64,000 bases of DNA. Source: Chitinophagaceae bacterium UBA2791 (lineage in GTDB: Bacteria; Bacteroidota; Bacteroidia; Chitinophagales; Chitinophagaceae). A model generated the notes under the pieces. That model did no database searches, was not told the DNA's origin, and worked only from the letters and a program-made list of their open reading frames with translations. Shown here piece by piece: positions 52,671 to 62,111 of this stretch. Location of the stretch: positions 19,095 through 83,094 of the forward strand of contig DEHV01000044.1 of assembly GCA_002352105.1 (NCBI GenBank). Reading direction: 5' to 3'. Within the stretch, counting starts at the first letter, position 1. Each line of letters begins with the position of its first letter. The position numbers were made by a program, and so were the translations under genes.

Positions 52671-53609
52671 ATGGCGAATAGGATAAAATCTTTTTTCTCC
52701 CTTTTGAAAGAAGCGTTTAACGGGTTTCTTGACGATAATGCGTTTAAACTAAGCGCGTCCTTATCGTATTACACTATTTTTTCGCTGGCCCCCCTGCTGA
52801 TCATTATTATTTCTTTAACGGGATTTTTTTTCGGAAGGGAAGCGGTACAGGGAGAGATCTATGAAGAGATCAGGGGCTTTGTTGGCAACAATGCCGCCCT
52901 GCAGATACAGGAAATCATCCGGAACGTCCGCCAGCATGAGGCGGGAGTATTAAACGCGGCTATCGGCGTGGTGATATTGATGGTTGGGGCGACAGGGGTG
53001 TTTGTGGAATTGCAGGACTCTATCAATTTTATCTGGTCGGTAAAAGCCAAGCCCAAAAAAGGATGGCTCCGGTTTTTAAGAAATCGTTTATTGTCTTTTT
53101 CGCTGATCATCGGCATAGGGTTCTTACTGTTGGTGTCATTGGCGTTGAATGCCGCGCTTGATCTGCTCAGCAATAAGCTTCTGCAATATTTTAAGGAAAG
53201 CGTTTATCTGTTTTACATACTAAACAATGCGATCATCATCATTGTCATATCCTCGCTTTTTGCCGTTGTGTTTAAGGTGCTGCCCGATGCGCGTATCCGA
53301 TGGAAGGACGCTTTTGTCGGAGCGTTGTTTACCACGGCGCTTTTCCTGTTGGGGAAGTTCGGCATCAGCTACTACGTAAGTCATTCCAACCTGGGCATTA
53401 CTTATGGCGCGGCGGCATCGATCATTGTCATTCTGACATGGGTGTATTATTCGTCGCTGATCCTTTATTTTGGCGCGGAGTTCACCAAATCCTACGCCCT
53501 GAAAAGCGGGGGCATACAACCCAACGAAACGGCCGTGTACATCATTAAGAGAGAGTCAAAAGAAGCCCCTTTTGCGCCGGAGGAATACCCTGTTAAAGAG
53601 ACCAAATGA
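52671..53609 (+). CDS. YihY/BrkB family inner-membrane protein
   Basis: 312 residues, six or seven helices. Motifs KLSASLSYYTIFSLAPLLII, WSVKAKPKKGWLRFLRNRL and YGAAASIIVILTWVYYSSLI are typical of YihY (formerly ribonuclease BN). Function unknown. It follows the iron-permease-family gene by 25 bp. Confidence 0.9.
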   Translation: MANRIKSFFSLLKEAFNGFLDDNAFKLSASLSYYTIFSLAPLLIIIISLTGFFFGREAVQGEIYEEIRGFVGNNAALQIQEIIRNVRQHEAGVLNAAIGVVILMVGATGVFVELQDSINFIWSVKAKPKKGWLRFLRNRLLSFSLIIGIGFLLLVSLALNAALDLLSNKLLQYFKESVYLFYILNNAIIIIVISSLFAVVFKVLPDARIRWKDAFVGALFTTALFLLGKFGISYYVSHSNLGITYGAAASIIVILTWVYYSSLILYFGAEFTKSYALKSGGIQPNETAVYIIKRESKEAPFAPEEYPVKETK

Positions 53610-53699
53610 GCAATATATGGCACAGAATTTCCTATTATAGTCAGGTATGATGGGTAGGAAATGAAGAGGAATGGATTTGGTCATATTAATTTGGTCTGT

Positions 53700-53987
53700 A
53701 TGAAGAATGTTTCAAGACCTTCTATTTTTTTGGGGGTAACCAGCATCCTGATCTTCCTGTTCGGATTGTTCATGGTAGCCGGCGAGTACCCGTATGGCAG
53801 TTATATTCTATACCTCGCGATGATCATTGGCGCGGTGTATTGGATATGGGGAATCCTGGATGTTAGCGTAGCAACCGACCTGAAGCGCTACCAGAAAGCC
53901 TTCTGGCTGATCATTGCCATATCTATTCCCATGTTCGGCGCCTTTTTATACCAATTGATGCACCGGCAGCGGAATAAGGCGGCTTGA
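53700..53987 (+). CDS. Small membrane protein, PLDc_N-like
   Basis: 95 residues from the ATG at 53700; a start at 53661 would add 13 less hydrophobic residues. Three hydrophobic segments; the last (FWLIIAISIPMFGAFLYQLM) resembles the phospholipase D-nuclease N-terminal segment found alone in small stress proteins. No other feature. Confidence 0.7.
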   Translation: MKNVSRPSIFLGVTSILIFLFGLFMVAGEYPYGSYILYLAMIIGAVYWIWGILDVSVATDLKRYQKAFWLIIAISIPMFGAFLYQLMHRQRNKAA

Positions 53988-54012
53988 TATCCATGATTAT
54001 TGATCATATTAA

Positions 54013-54522
54013 ATGAATTGTATGGGACAAAATCTTTCTAAAACGGAGGCGATTAAAAAGTTCAGGGAGTTAGTGCATGATGTGAATGTATGCATGTTTA
54101 CGACCATAGACGACCAGGGCGGTCTGTTTAGCAGGCCTATGTCTACCGCTCAGATCGACGAGGACGGGAACGCCTGGTTTTTCACCAATGAATTTTCTGA
54201 GAAAATACAGGAGATATCAAAAAACAATACGGTATACCTGATCTATTCTCATATTGGTAAAAATATATATGTAACAGTCAGGGGGTCTTGCGTGGCGACG
54301 GTTAGCCGCAAGAAGATCGACGAATTGTGGAATCCTTTGTTAAAGTCCTGGTTCCCATTGGGTAAGGACGATCCCAAGCTGTGCCTGGTGAAGGTGATCA
54401 CGGAAGAAGCCTATTACTGGAACAGCGGCGCCAATACCATGAGCGCTTATTTCAATATGCTAAAAGCCATTGCCAATAAAGAGAAGTACGAAGAGAAGGA
54501 CGTCGGCAAGCTAAATTTATAA
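54013..54522 (+). CDS. Pyridoxamine 5'-phosphate oxidase family protein (general stress type)
   Basis: 169 residues. Split-barrel flavin-binding fold: VNVCMFTTIDDQGGLFSRPM, AWFFTNEFSEKIQEISKN and YVTVRGSCVATV match general-stress-protein-26-like members. It probably binds FMN or F420-like flavin. The Met at codon 4 is an alternative start. Confidence 0.85.
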   Translation: MNCMGQNLSKTEAIKKFRELVHDVNVCMFTTIDDQGGLFSRPMSTAQIDEDGNAWFFTNEFSEKIQEISKNNTVYLIYSHIGKNIYVTVRGSCVATVSRKKIDELWNPLLKSWFPLGKDDPKLCLVKVITEEAYYWNSGANTMSAYFNMLKAIANKEKYEEKDVGKLNL

Positions 54523-54652
54523 AATATGTTTGTTTGCCATACTATCCAAAATCAGCCTGCGTTATTCATAGTTGAATCCCGGGAGGCTTGTCGCGCTGTT
54601 TTAGGCGGCAGGCATTTCTATAATATTTTATTAAAAAACAATTAATTCGACT

Positions 54653-55156
54653 ATGAAACTATTCGCAAGCCTGACGATCTTGTTATTGACGGTAAGTTTG
54701 TTAGGGTGTAAAAAAGAAGAGGGCGTTTCCCCTGAAAACACGGCAAAAGCAAATGAATTCAAGGCCGTTCTAACCAGCAAGGCTTTCCAGATCGCCGACT
54801 ACTATGCCGACAAACCCATTGATTATGTCGAGACAGACGGAGAGGTCAGGCAGGAAACGGATCTATGGAAATATGTAAGCCCCTGGCTTAAAGACGATCT
54901 TAATGTGTTTGATTTTGCTTCCGGGAAAGTTACTATTGCGCAGAACAGCAGCAAGATCGAAGGCAATGACGAGGAATACATCGTCATGTCATTTTCCGTT
55001 GCCGCTGAAAAGACCGGCGTTTATTTCAATTTCCTGAATTATCTGTACCAACCGCTCAAATACCGGCTGGAAGAGTTTACCGAAGATTATTTTATCGTTT
55101 CCGTGGAATGGGGCGGAGGCGCCAGGGTGTTTACGAAATTTGTTGCGTTGGATTAA
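54653..55156 (+). CDS. Hypothetical lipoprotein
   Basis: 167 residues. The signal MKLFASLTILLLTVSLLGC ends in a lipobox. The mature part has no recognised motif; it is rich in beta-type residues with aromatic stretches (WKYVSPWLKDDLNVFDFA, VYFNFLNYLYQPLKYRL). Function unknown. Confidence 0.8.
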   Translation: MKLFASLTILLLTVSLLGCKKEEGVSPENTAKANEFKAVLTSKAFQIADYYADKPIDYVETDGEVRQETDLWKYVSPWLKDDLNVFDFASGKVTIAQNSSKIEGNDEEYIVMSFSVAAEKTGVYFNFLNYLYQPLKYRLEEFTEDYFIVSVEWGGGARVFTKFVALD

Positions 55157-55195
55157 GCCGGCTGCGCTTATTGTTTTTACGTTGACTATACAGCT

Positions 55196-55232
55196 AACCA
55201 GGGCATATCAAAACCCGATATGCCCTGGTTTT
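55196..55232. terminator. Strong bidirectional terminator
   Basis: A perfect 14-bp stem (AACCAGGGCATATC with its complement) surrounds a 7-base loop, with Ts on the + strand side. It sits between the convergent lipoprotein gene and the kinase operon and can end both. Confidence 0.85.
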
Positions 55233-55405
55233 ATTGCAGGATAGGCAAGGCGCTTGTTCATGAAATACCCGGATGTCCCCGGGGCATTTTACGCCTCGCG
55301 ATTGATATATCCGACCCTCAAAACACAACCCGACTCCCCCCAAGAAGAAAAAATGCTTCTCCAAAAAAAGAAAACGCATATCTCATAACAATTTTCGGGG
55401 AGACC

Positions 55406-56851
55406 CTATTTGGCTTTAGGGAAACTGATGGTGAACAGGGTGCCCTTGTCGATGGCAGAAGATACTTCCACCCGGCCGTTGTGCGATTGTAAGATATTCA
55501 GGGTGGAAGCCAATCCCAATCCCATCCCGTTCCGCTTGGAGGTGAAATACGGTTCAAAAAGACGGGAGAGGTTCTCTTCCGCGATCCCTATCCCGTTATC
55601 ATGGATATTTACGATATAACAATGCCTGTCTGATTTGATGGAGATATTCAAAATGCCTTTTTCCTCTTTCATGGCTTCTATGGCGTTAATGATGATGTTC
55701 AGGAAAGCCAGTTTGAGTTTCTCCGCATCCGCTTTGATATAGGCCGGTTCGTCGGCATAATCTATTTCCAGCCTTACTTTTTGCAGGGTGATCCGGTCGA
55801 GCGCGGCAGAAATGCTTTCATCCATGATCACCTGGAGCGGTTTATGCTGCAGGCTCATTTCAGACGGACCTGAGGAATTCAGCAACTCGGTAATGATATC
55901 GCCGATGCGTTTGCTGTTGCGCTGGATGATCTCGATGTATATTTCCGCATCTTCGATGGAAGAGATATCATGATGCAATTGTTCCAGCGAGAGATTGATA
56001 TTATTAAGGGGGTTCCTTACTTCATGCGCCAGGGTCTGAACCAGCCTGCTTGTTGCAGCCAGCTTTTCGCCGCGCAGGGTGGCTTTTTCCGCTTTTTTTA
56101 ATTCGGTAATATCATGCAACAGCCCGTGAACGTATTTTTCCCCCTTGCTGTCCGTTTCTGTGGAGAGGGAAAGAATGCAGTATTTTTTTTCTCCTTCCCT
56201 TGGTTGGAGCGCAATTTCACGGTCATGCACCACGCCTGTCTGGCGAAGCGTTTCAGCGATATATGCGTTTTCTTTTTCATCCAGCAGATCGAACAAACTG
56301 ATCTTGCTTAACTGCTCTTTTGAGTATTTTAACAGGTTGCAGGTGGCATTGTTAACATCGCGGAATACGAGATCCGGAGAGGCCAGGAAAACCGCGTCTT
56401 TCGATCCTTCAAAAATGCTCCGGTATTTTTTTTCGTTTTCTTTCAGCGCTTTAATGGAAGCGGCTCTTTCCAGGGAATACCTTATGCAACGTTCCACTTT
56501 TTCCGCATTCAGGTCGGATTTTACCAGGTAATCCATGGCCCCCGCCTGCATCGCTTCCCGGTCTATCAGCTGGTTTCCCTTGCCGGTCAGCAGCACCATA
56601 GGTTCTTCGCATTGAAAGGAATAGGCTTCTTTGATCAGGTCCAGCCCCGTCCTGGCGCCCAGGTAATAGTCGACAAAATAAAGATCGTAATCCCTGTTTT
56701 TTATGTGGGCGATGGCATCGGAATACCTGTACTGCCAGTCGATATGGAACTTCCGGTCGGCGATGCTGTTAATGTACTCCCGGGTGATAAAGAAATCGTC
56801 TTCATCGTCGTCAATGATGAGTATTCTTGCGGAAGAAAGATCTTTGGACAT
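55406..56851 (-). CDS. Receiver-PAS hybrid histidine kinase (NtrB-like)
   Basis: 481 residues, soluble. Receiver (1-120, Asp in LYFVDYYLGARTG), PAS (about 150-265, KKYRSIFEGSKDAVFLASPD), HisKA with phospho-His in QTLAHEVRNPLNNINLSLEQ, and HATPase (INAIEAMKEEKG, DNGIGIAEEN, GMGLGLASTLNIL). It is the last gene of the rpoN operon, 10 bp after another kinase, and likely signals to the NtrC-type activator. Confidence 0.88.
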   Translation of the reverse strand: MSKDLSSARILIIDDDEDDFFITREYINSIADRKFHIDWQYRYSDAIAHIKNRDYDLYFVDYYLGARTGLDLIKEAYSFQCEEPMVLLTGKGNQLIDREAMQAGAMDYLVKSDLNAEKVERCIRYSLERAASIKALKENEKKYRSIFEGSKDAVFLASPDLVFRDVNNATCNLLKYSKEQLSKISLFDLLDEKENAYIAETLRQTGVVHDREIALQPREGEKKYCILSLSTETDSKGEKYVHGLLHDITELKKAEKATLRGEKLAATSRLVQTLAHEVRNPLNNINLSLEQLHHDISSIEDAEIYIEIIQRNSKRIGDIITELLNSSGPSEMSLQHKPLQVIMDESISAALDRITLQKVRLEIDYADEPAYIKADAEKLKLAFLNIIINAIEAMKEEKGILNISIKSDRHCYIVNIHDNGIGIAEENLSRLFEPYFTSKRNGMGLGLASTLNILQSHNGRVEVSSAIDKGTLFTISFPKAK

Positions 56852-56861
56852 AACCTCTTAT

Positions 56862-58043
56862 TTAAATTTCGGGGAGGAGGATGATAAACTCGGCCCCTTC
56901 TCCAGGTTCACTCTTTGCAAAAATAATTCCTTTGTGATTTTCGACGATCTTTTTACAGATGGCCAGTCCGATACCGGCGCCGGGGTATTCCGATTTTCCG
57001 TGCAGTCGCTGGAATATCTGAAATATTTTTAAAGCGAACTCCTGTTCAAACCCGATCCCGTTATCTTTTATGGAAATCAGGCGCCATAGTTTGTGATGGG
57101 GAAGGCGATAATGCTTATGCTCTTCCTTGGAGAGCGTTTTACAGGTAATGATTATTTCCGGGGGAACTTCCGGTTTTCTGAATTTAATGGCGTTGGAAAG
57201 CATGTTGGTCAGCAGTTGCCGCATCTGGGAAGGGATGGCATTGATCAAAGGCATGTTTTCCGCATGTATAACAGCGTTAGTTTCTTCAATCTTTAATTCA
57301 AGTTCAGCTTGTACCTCAGCCAGCATATCGGCGAGGTTAACGGGCTCAAAGGGTTGACTATGGCGGCTGGTCCTGGAGAATTCCAGCAGGTTGTCGATCA
57401 GGTTGCGCATGTTTTCCGCGGCGACCAGCATTCTCGTTAAATAGAACTGGATATCCTTATCGGCCTGGTCGCCCAGCTTGTTCTTTAACCTTTCGCTGAA
57501 TGAAGCGATTTTCCGAAGCGGTTCCTGGAGATCGTGCGAAGCGATATAGGCAAACTCCTCCAATTCCTTATTCGATCTGTCCAATTCCCTGAGCTTTTCC
57601 TCCAGGCTCTGTTCGTAATCGCGCATTTGCGTAATGTCCTTGGTAACGCCGGATAATTTTAGCGCTTTTCCGTCTGCTCCGGCCGCCGCCTTTCCTCTGG
57701 TCAGGACGATCATCTCTTCATTCCGGCTATTGTTTTGCGCGTAGGTAATTTCGAAATGACTGAGATGGGCGATGGCTTCTTCTATTGTTTTCCGGTAACC
57801 TTCGCGGTCTGCTTCGGCAATATGGTTTTCGTAGAATTCCGCATTTAATTTTTCTTCAATATCCGGTCGCTTGTATCCCATTAGATGATACATGCCCTGC
57901 GACCATTCTATTTTACCCGTTGGAATATCGAGGCTCCAGGTTCCGAAGTTGAGCATTTGCTCGCTTTCATTTAACAGTTCTTTCAGCGTATCCAGATTGT
58001 CTTCGCAGTAAGGCGCTGATCGATCATGCGCACGGTTTGCCAT
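56862..58043 (-). CDS. PAS-domain histidine kinase
   Basis: 393 residues, soluble. PAS domain (about 25-140, WSQGMYHLMGYKRPDIEE), coiled coil, HisKA (EFAYIASHDLQEPLRKIASF) and HATPase (NMLSNAIKFRKPEV, DNGIGFEQEF, GAGIGLAICKKIVEN). The gap from the NtrC-type gene is 3 bp. Probably a partner for the same activator. Confidence 0.88.
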   Translation of the reverse strand: MANRAHDRSAPYCEDNLDTLKELLNESEQMLNFGTWSLDIPTGKIEWSQGMYHLMGYKRPDIEEKLNAEFYENHIAEADREGYRKTIEEAIAHLSHFEITYAQNNSRNEEMIVLTRGKAAAGADGKALKLSGVTKDITQMRDYEQSLEEKLRELDRSNKELEEFAYIASHDLQEPLRKIASFSERLKNKLGDQADKDIQFYLTRMLVAAENMRNLIDNLLEFSRTSRHSQPFEPVNLADMLAEVQAELELKIEETNAVIHAENMPLINAIPSQMRQLLTNMLSNAIKFRKPEVPPEIIITCKTLSKEEHKHYRLPHHKLWRLISIKDNGIGFEQEFALKIFQIFQRLHGKSEYPGAGIGLAICKKIVENHKGIIFAKSEPGEGAEFIILLPEI

Positions 58044-58046
58044 CGG

Positions 58047-59516
58047 CTAATGATTATTGAATTCCTGGTATTGTTTCATTTTATTGTACAGGGTTTTGCG
58101 GTCGATATTCAACAGCTTTGCAGCCTTGCTTTTATTAAAATTGGCTTGTTTTAACGCTTCTATGATCATTTCATATTCAGCGTCGATGCTTGCCGCTTTC
58201 AGGGTCGTTTCGTCAATCGACAGCTTCGCCGGAGCGTGCAACAAATGAGGGGAAGCGTGGCGGGGGCGTATTGCTTTGGCCATTTCCGGCTCCTGTTCGA
58301 AGGACAGCTTGGTAAAGTTTACAATTTCAAAGGGCAGGGACCGGTCTTCTATCGATTCGCCATCGGTCAGCAGCGTAGCCCTCTTCACTACATTTTTCAG
58401 CTCCCTGAGATTTCCATACCATATATAGTTCTTGAATATCTCTTCCACTTCAGGAGAGAACCCGCGTACATTTTTATTCAATTCCTCATTTGTCAGACGG
58501 AGAAAATGCCTGGCGAACACCATGATATCTTCTTTTCGTTCCCGGAGCGGGGGGATAGTCATGCTGAACTCGTTAAATCGGTGGAACAGGTCTTCCCTGA
58601 ATTTACCCTTCTTGGACGCTTCCCACAAGGGTTCATTGCTGGCGATAATGATACGAACATCGAGCTCGATGTCTTTTATTCCTCCCACGCGCCGCATCCT
58701 TCTTTCCTGCACAACCCTGAGCAGGGAGATCTGGATATCATAAGAAAGATTGGCGATCTCATCCAGGAAGATCGTGCCCCCGTTAGCCAGTTCAAAGCTT
58801 CCTGTTTTCTGATTCAGCGCGCCGGTAAACGCCCCCTTTTCATGGCCGAACAATTCGCTGCCGGCCAGTTCTTTTGACAGCGCCCCGCAATCGATCGCTA
58901 CAAAGGGTTTGTGACTGCGCTTGCTGCGCTTGTGTATTTCCTGGGCAATGGCTTCTTTTCCGCTTCCGCTTTCTCCGTAAATGATCACGCTGTAGTTGGT
59001 GGGCCCCACCAGTTCTATCTGCTGAATGATCTGCTGGAAGGCCCGGCTATCGCCGAATATATATTGTTCGGTAGCAGGAGCGGCCGGAGTTCTTTTTTCT
59101 TTTTTTTCTTCTCCGGAGGCTCCCGATGCAGGAGCGTTTTGGGGAACAGGCGTATCCGCCTGCGCAAGCGCTTTTCGGATCGTCAGAATAATTTCATCAG
59201 GAAACAGCGGCTTGGTAATATAGTCGTATGCGCCCAACTTCATGACCTCTACCGCAATTTTAATATCGCTGTAACCGGTGATGATGATCACCGGCATCCG
59301 GGGGTATTTCTCCTTTATTTTTATCAGCATTTCCTTCCCGTCGGAATTGTCCAGCCTGAAATCGCATAATACCAGGTCGAATTGTTCATTGTCCAGTAGT
59401 TCCGTGGCTTTTTTAGCGGTATTGGCTTCTGCAACTTCAAAATTATGTTTAGACAGGAACCGGTTTAGCAGCAAACACATGTCTCTGTCGTCGTCAATGA
59501 CTAATATTCTTTGCAT
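58047..59516 (-). CDS. Sigma-54-dependent NtrC-family response regulator
   Basis: 489 residues. Receiver with Asp52 in LVLCDFRLDNSDG, an Ala/Glu-rich linker, and a AAA+ domain with Walker A GESGSGKEAIAQEIHKRS, the sigma-54-contact loop GAFTGALNQK and Walker B TIFLDEIANL. It ends in a Fis-type HTH (KSKAAKLLNIDRKTLYNKMK). All motifs for activating sigma-54 polymerase are present. It is 42 bp downstream of rpoN. Confidence 0.95.
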   Translation of the reverse strand: MQRILVIDDDRDMCLLLNRFLSKHNFEVAEANTAKKATELLDNEQFDLVLCDFRLDNSDGKEMLIKIKEKYPRMPVIIITGYSDIKIAVEVMKLGAYDYITKPLFPDEIILTIRKALAQADTPVPQNAPASGASGEEKKEKRTPAAPATEQYIFGDSRAFQQIIQQIELVGPTNYSVIIYGESGSGKEAIAQEIHKRSKRSHKPFVAIDCGALSKELAGSELFGHEKGAFTGALNQKTGSFELANGGTIFLDEIANLSYDIQISLLRVVQERRMRRVGGIKDIELDVRIIIASNEPLWEASKKGKFREDLFHRFNEFSMTIPPLRERKEDIMVFARHFLRLTNEELNKNVRGFSPEVEEIFKNYIWYGNLRELKNVVKRATLLTDGESIEDRSLPFEIVNFTKLSFEQEPEMAKAIRPRHASPHLLHAPAKLSIDETTLKAASIDAEYEMIIEALKQANFNKSKAAKLLNIDRKTLYNKMKQYQEFNNH

Positions 59517-59558
59517 GAAGTGATTTTTTCATAATTTAATCAATTTTTCTCTAAATAA

Positions 59559-60983
59559 CTATGCCCATAGCGCTCTCATCTGGGCGACAGGAATTTGCAA
59601 CAGCTCGCGGTATTTTGCTACCGTTCTTCTGGCAATACTAAACCCTTTTTGAGATAAAATAGCGACCAATTGCTGATCGGTAAAAGGCTTTTGTTTGTCC
59701 TCCGCTTCAATCACTTCTTCGATGGCCGTCTGGATGACCCGGTTGCTGATGGTTTCTCCATGCTGGTTGATAATGCCTTCCGTAAAGAGGTCTTTCAGCA
59801 GCAGGGTCCCGAATGGGGTGGAGATGTATTTATTACAGGTGATGCGGGATACGGTGGAAATATCGACCCCTACCCGTTCCGCCACGTTTTTGAGGATCAT
59901 GGGCTTGATCAGCTTGATATCTCCTTCCAGGAAATATTCATACTGGAGGTTTACGATGGCCCTAACCACTTTCAGCATGGTGCTTTCCCTTTGTTTGATC
60001 GCCGAGACAAACCATTGCGCGGCATTGAGCTTATTCCTCATATATTGCCGGGTGGCTTTATCGGCGTGCTGGTTTTTCTCGCTGGTCTTTACGTTTTCCA
60101 TCCACGACTGATTGATGTGAAGGGATGCAGAACGCTCGCGATATAACGACACTTCCAGTTTATCGCCATTCAGGCTGACGATGAAGTCGGGCATAACCTG
60201 TTGATTGGCCTGGTAAAGGTTGCCATCTTCAGTGATAGGCCTCATCTTCAATGAAGCCAGCAACTGGAAAATGATCTTTAACTCATCTTCCTCTATTTCC
60301 AGGGAATGCATGATCTTATCCATATTGCGGCTTCCGAGATCGGTATAATGTTCTTCAAGGATACGGATGGCCATTTTTACGTCCGGCCGTTTGGTATTCA
60401 TTCTTTGCAGTTGCAGCAATAAACATTCTCTGATGTTTCGGGACCCTATCCCTACGGGATCAAGGCGTTGAATTTTCAGCAGGATGTTTTCCAGTTCCTC
60501 TGTTTCCACCCAGCGTTTATAACGGAAAGAAAGATCGTCGGCAATGGACGATAATTCGCGGTCGAGCATGCCTGCGTCGTTCAGCGAGTCGATGAGATAA
60601 TCCGATAGCGCGGTATCTTTCTCGTTATGATAAAGCAGTTTAAACTGTTGCTTCAACGCTTCCCTGAAACCTGTTGTTTCAGGAATAGGACGCTCGGGCA
60701 TTTTTTCGCTGTTAAAATAATTTTCATATTCCAGCTTGTAGTCGGGCATATCGTCGTAGCCGTATTCTTCCCAGTCTTTAAAATCTTCTACAGCGTCCTT
60801 ATTGTACTTGTCTGCGTCCAGCTCTTCTTCAGCGGCAGATTCTTCCAACAAGGGGTTTTCCTCCAATTCCTGCTGAATGCGATGCTCCAACTCAATGGTA
60901 TTGAGATGAAAAAGATTCAGCAACTGGATCTGCTGCGGTAATATCTTTACTTGCTGTTTTTGCGAAAGATTCTGATGAAGCAT
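59559..60983 (-). CDS. rpoN: RNA polymerase sigma-54 factor
   Basis: About 474 residues. The start at 60983 gives the canonical MLHQNLSQKQQ region I rich in Gln and Leu; an upstream ATG (61001) adds six residues. The acidic region II has DKYNKDAVEDFKDWEEYGYD, the core-binding region follows, and the RpoN box is ARRTVAKYRELLQIP near the end. It recognises -24/-12 promoters. In an operon with its own activator and two kinases. Confidence 0.93.
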   Translation of the reverse strand: MLHQNLSQKQQVKILPQQIQLLNLFHLNTIELEHRIQQELEENPLLEESAAEEELDADKYNKDAVEDFKDWEEYGYDDMPDYKLEYENYFNSEKMPERPIPETTGFREALKQQFKLLYHNEKDTALSDYLIDSLNDAGMLDRELSSIADDLSFRYKRWVETEELENILLKIQRLDPVGIGSRNIRECLLLQLQRMNTKRPDVKMAIRILEEHYTDLGSRNMDKIMHSLEIEEDELKIIFQLLASLKMRPITEDGNLYQANQQVMPDFIVSLNGDKLEVSLYRERSASLHINQSWMENVKTSEKNQHADKATRQYMRNKLNAAQWFVSAIKQRESTMLKVVRAIVNLQYEYFLEGDIKLIKPMILKNVAERVGVDISTVSRITCNKYISTPFGTLLLKDLFTEGIINQHGETISNRVIQTAIEEVIEAEDKQKPFTDQQLVAILSQKGFSIARRTVAKYRELLQIPVAQMRALWA

Positions 60984-61191
60984 AACGGTGAATTTGTACA
61001 CAAGAGAGCAAGGAAGGCTCCAAAAAAAGATTACCGGTTGTTTTTTCGCTAAAAAAGGGCTGGAACCCCCTATTTCATTAGACCGCCACCGATCCAGCCG
61101 CTATAGCGCCCAGACCTTGAAATGAGAGAGCTTGATAATGCTGTGTATTTTCTTGCCCAAATCGGGGATTATTCGGAGCGAATAAGGTATT

Positions 61192-61653
61192 TTAAGGTTG
61201 CCGGGAATCGAGGTTTTCCACGAAAGAGTGGAATGATTGTTCTTCAACGGGTTCTTCAGGTTCATCCATAACCGGCTCGGATCTGTGGGTTTTCTTCCTG
61301 AGCAGGCGTCCGACTGTCCTGAGCAGGGATTTGCCTTTTTCGGCGACCACGTGAGAAGAATAGTTTTTTAGCAGCAGGGGAACGCCTGCCTTGAGCAGCC
61401 AGCCGGCCCTCCCGAGCAGGAGTCTTTTGAGCAGCAGGTCGCTGGCCATTCCAAGGCCCATATTGATAAGCGGATTGCTTTTGTCGGCCCTGGTCATTTT
61501 TCCCACCAGGTTAAAGGCATTTTTGACCGGTTCCAATTCTGTTTTCAGCGCATCCCAGTTGCCCTCAAGATTTTGTCGCTGCGCCTTTAGCTGTTCTTTC
61601 AGGCGCTCCTTTTCTTTCAGCAAATCATCGTATGTTTTGATGGAACTATTCAT
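61192..61653 (-). CDS. Hypothetical protein of the envelope-stress trio
   Basis: 153 residues. A charged N-terminal coiled coil (YDDLLKEKERLKEQLKAQRQ) is followed by a hydrophobic middle (LLLKRLLLGRAGWLLKAGVP) and an acidic tail (MDEPEEPVEEQSFHSF). It overlaps the holin-like gene by 8 bp. Function unknown, but this arrangement with holin-like and YtxH genes is common in Bacteroidota. Confidence 0.75.
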   Translation of the reverse strand: MNSSIKTYDDLLKEKERLKEQLKAQRQNLEGNWDALKTELEPVKNAFNLVGKMTRADKSNPLINMGLGMASDLLLKRLLLGRAGWLLKAGVPLLLKNYSSHVVAEKGKSLLRTVGRLLRKKTHRSEPVMDEPEEPVEEQSFHSFVENLDSRQP

Positions 61654-61987
61654 ACAGCTTTTTTATAATGGCATTTTTGATCCCTGGAAAAATGATCCTT
61701 CTTCGCAGGAGGAACAGGATAATCAGGATAAGCAGGAAGATCAGGGCTACGATCAGGTAGCCCAGGGCGCGGTTATCCAGGAGTTCTCCCAGCCATACGG
61801 CCAGCGCAAGCCCTGAAAACAATAAGATGAACAGGCCCAGGAACATGATCAGGAATCCGGCAAGGGCGGCGGATGCAACGCTTGTCGCCTTCTCCGTAAC
61901 ATTGAGAACGGCAAGTTTGTAATAGGTTTGAACGTATTCTTTAACGCTATCGGTTAACGCTTCCGCTTTGTTTTTGAGATCTTCCAT
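61646..61987 (-). CDS. Phage holin-family (DUF1469-like) membrane protein
   Basis: 113 residues from the ATG at 61987 (MEDLKNKAEALTDSVKEYVQ); an ATG at 62005 adds six. Two membrane helices (SAALAGFLIMFLGLFILLFS, LGYLIVALIFLLILIILFLL) follow an amphipathic N-terminal helix. Chromosomal members accompany envelope-stress genes and are not phage lysis genes here. Confidence 0.82.
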   Translation of the reverse strand: MEDLKNKAEALTDSVKEYVQTYYKLAVLNVTEKATSVASAALAGFLIMFLGLFILLFSGLALAVWLGELLDNRALGYLIVALIFLLILIILFLLRRRIIFPGIKNAIIKKLYE

Positions 61988-62003
61988 ATGCGCAAAATTA
62001 AGC

Positions 62004-62105
62004 AAAAAAAAGAAGGGCGCATCAATATGGCTGCGAGATAAGCACGTATATGCGAGCAGCAGGGAAGATCTGCGTCAGTCAGGCTTCCCGGTTGTTGATG
62101 CGCCC
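62004..62105 (-). terminator. Branched terminator-like structure after ytxH
   Basis: An 11-bp perfect closing stem (GGGCGCATCAA at 62015-62025 with TTGATGCGCCC at 62095-62105) encloses two hairpins: GGGAAG/CTTCCC arms (62062-62089) and CTGC/GCAG arms (62031-62059). On the - strand it is followed by a T8 run. It starts 6 bases after the ytxH stop. Confidence 0.6.
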
Positions 62106-62111
62106 TGAATA

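Noticed and set aside
61646..61987. Holin-family gene as a prophage remnant
   Set aside because: No other phage gene is nearby. The gene sits in a common chromosomal stress cluster with a YtxH gene.
62015..62105. tRNA-like cloverleaf
   Set aside because: The closed stem has only two inner hairpins, no T-arm consensus and no CCA end. A terminator or small RNA fits better.
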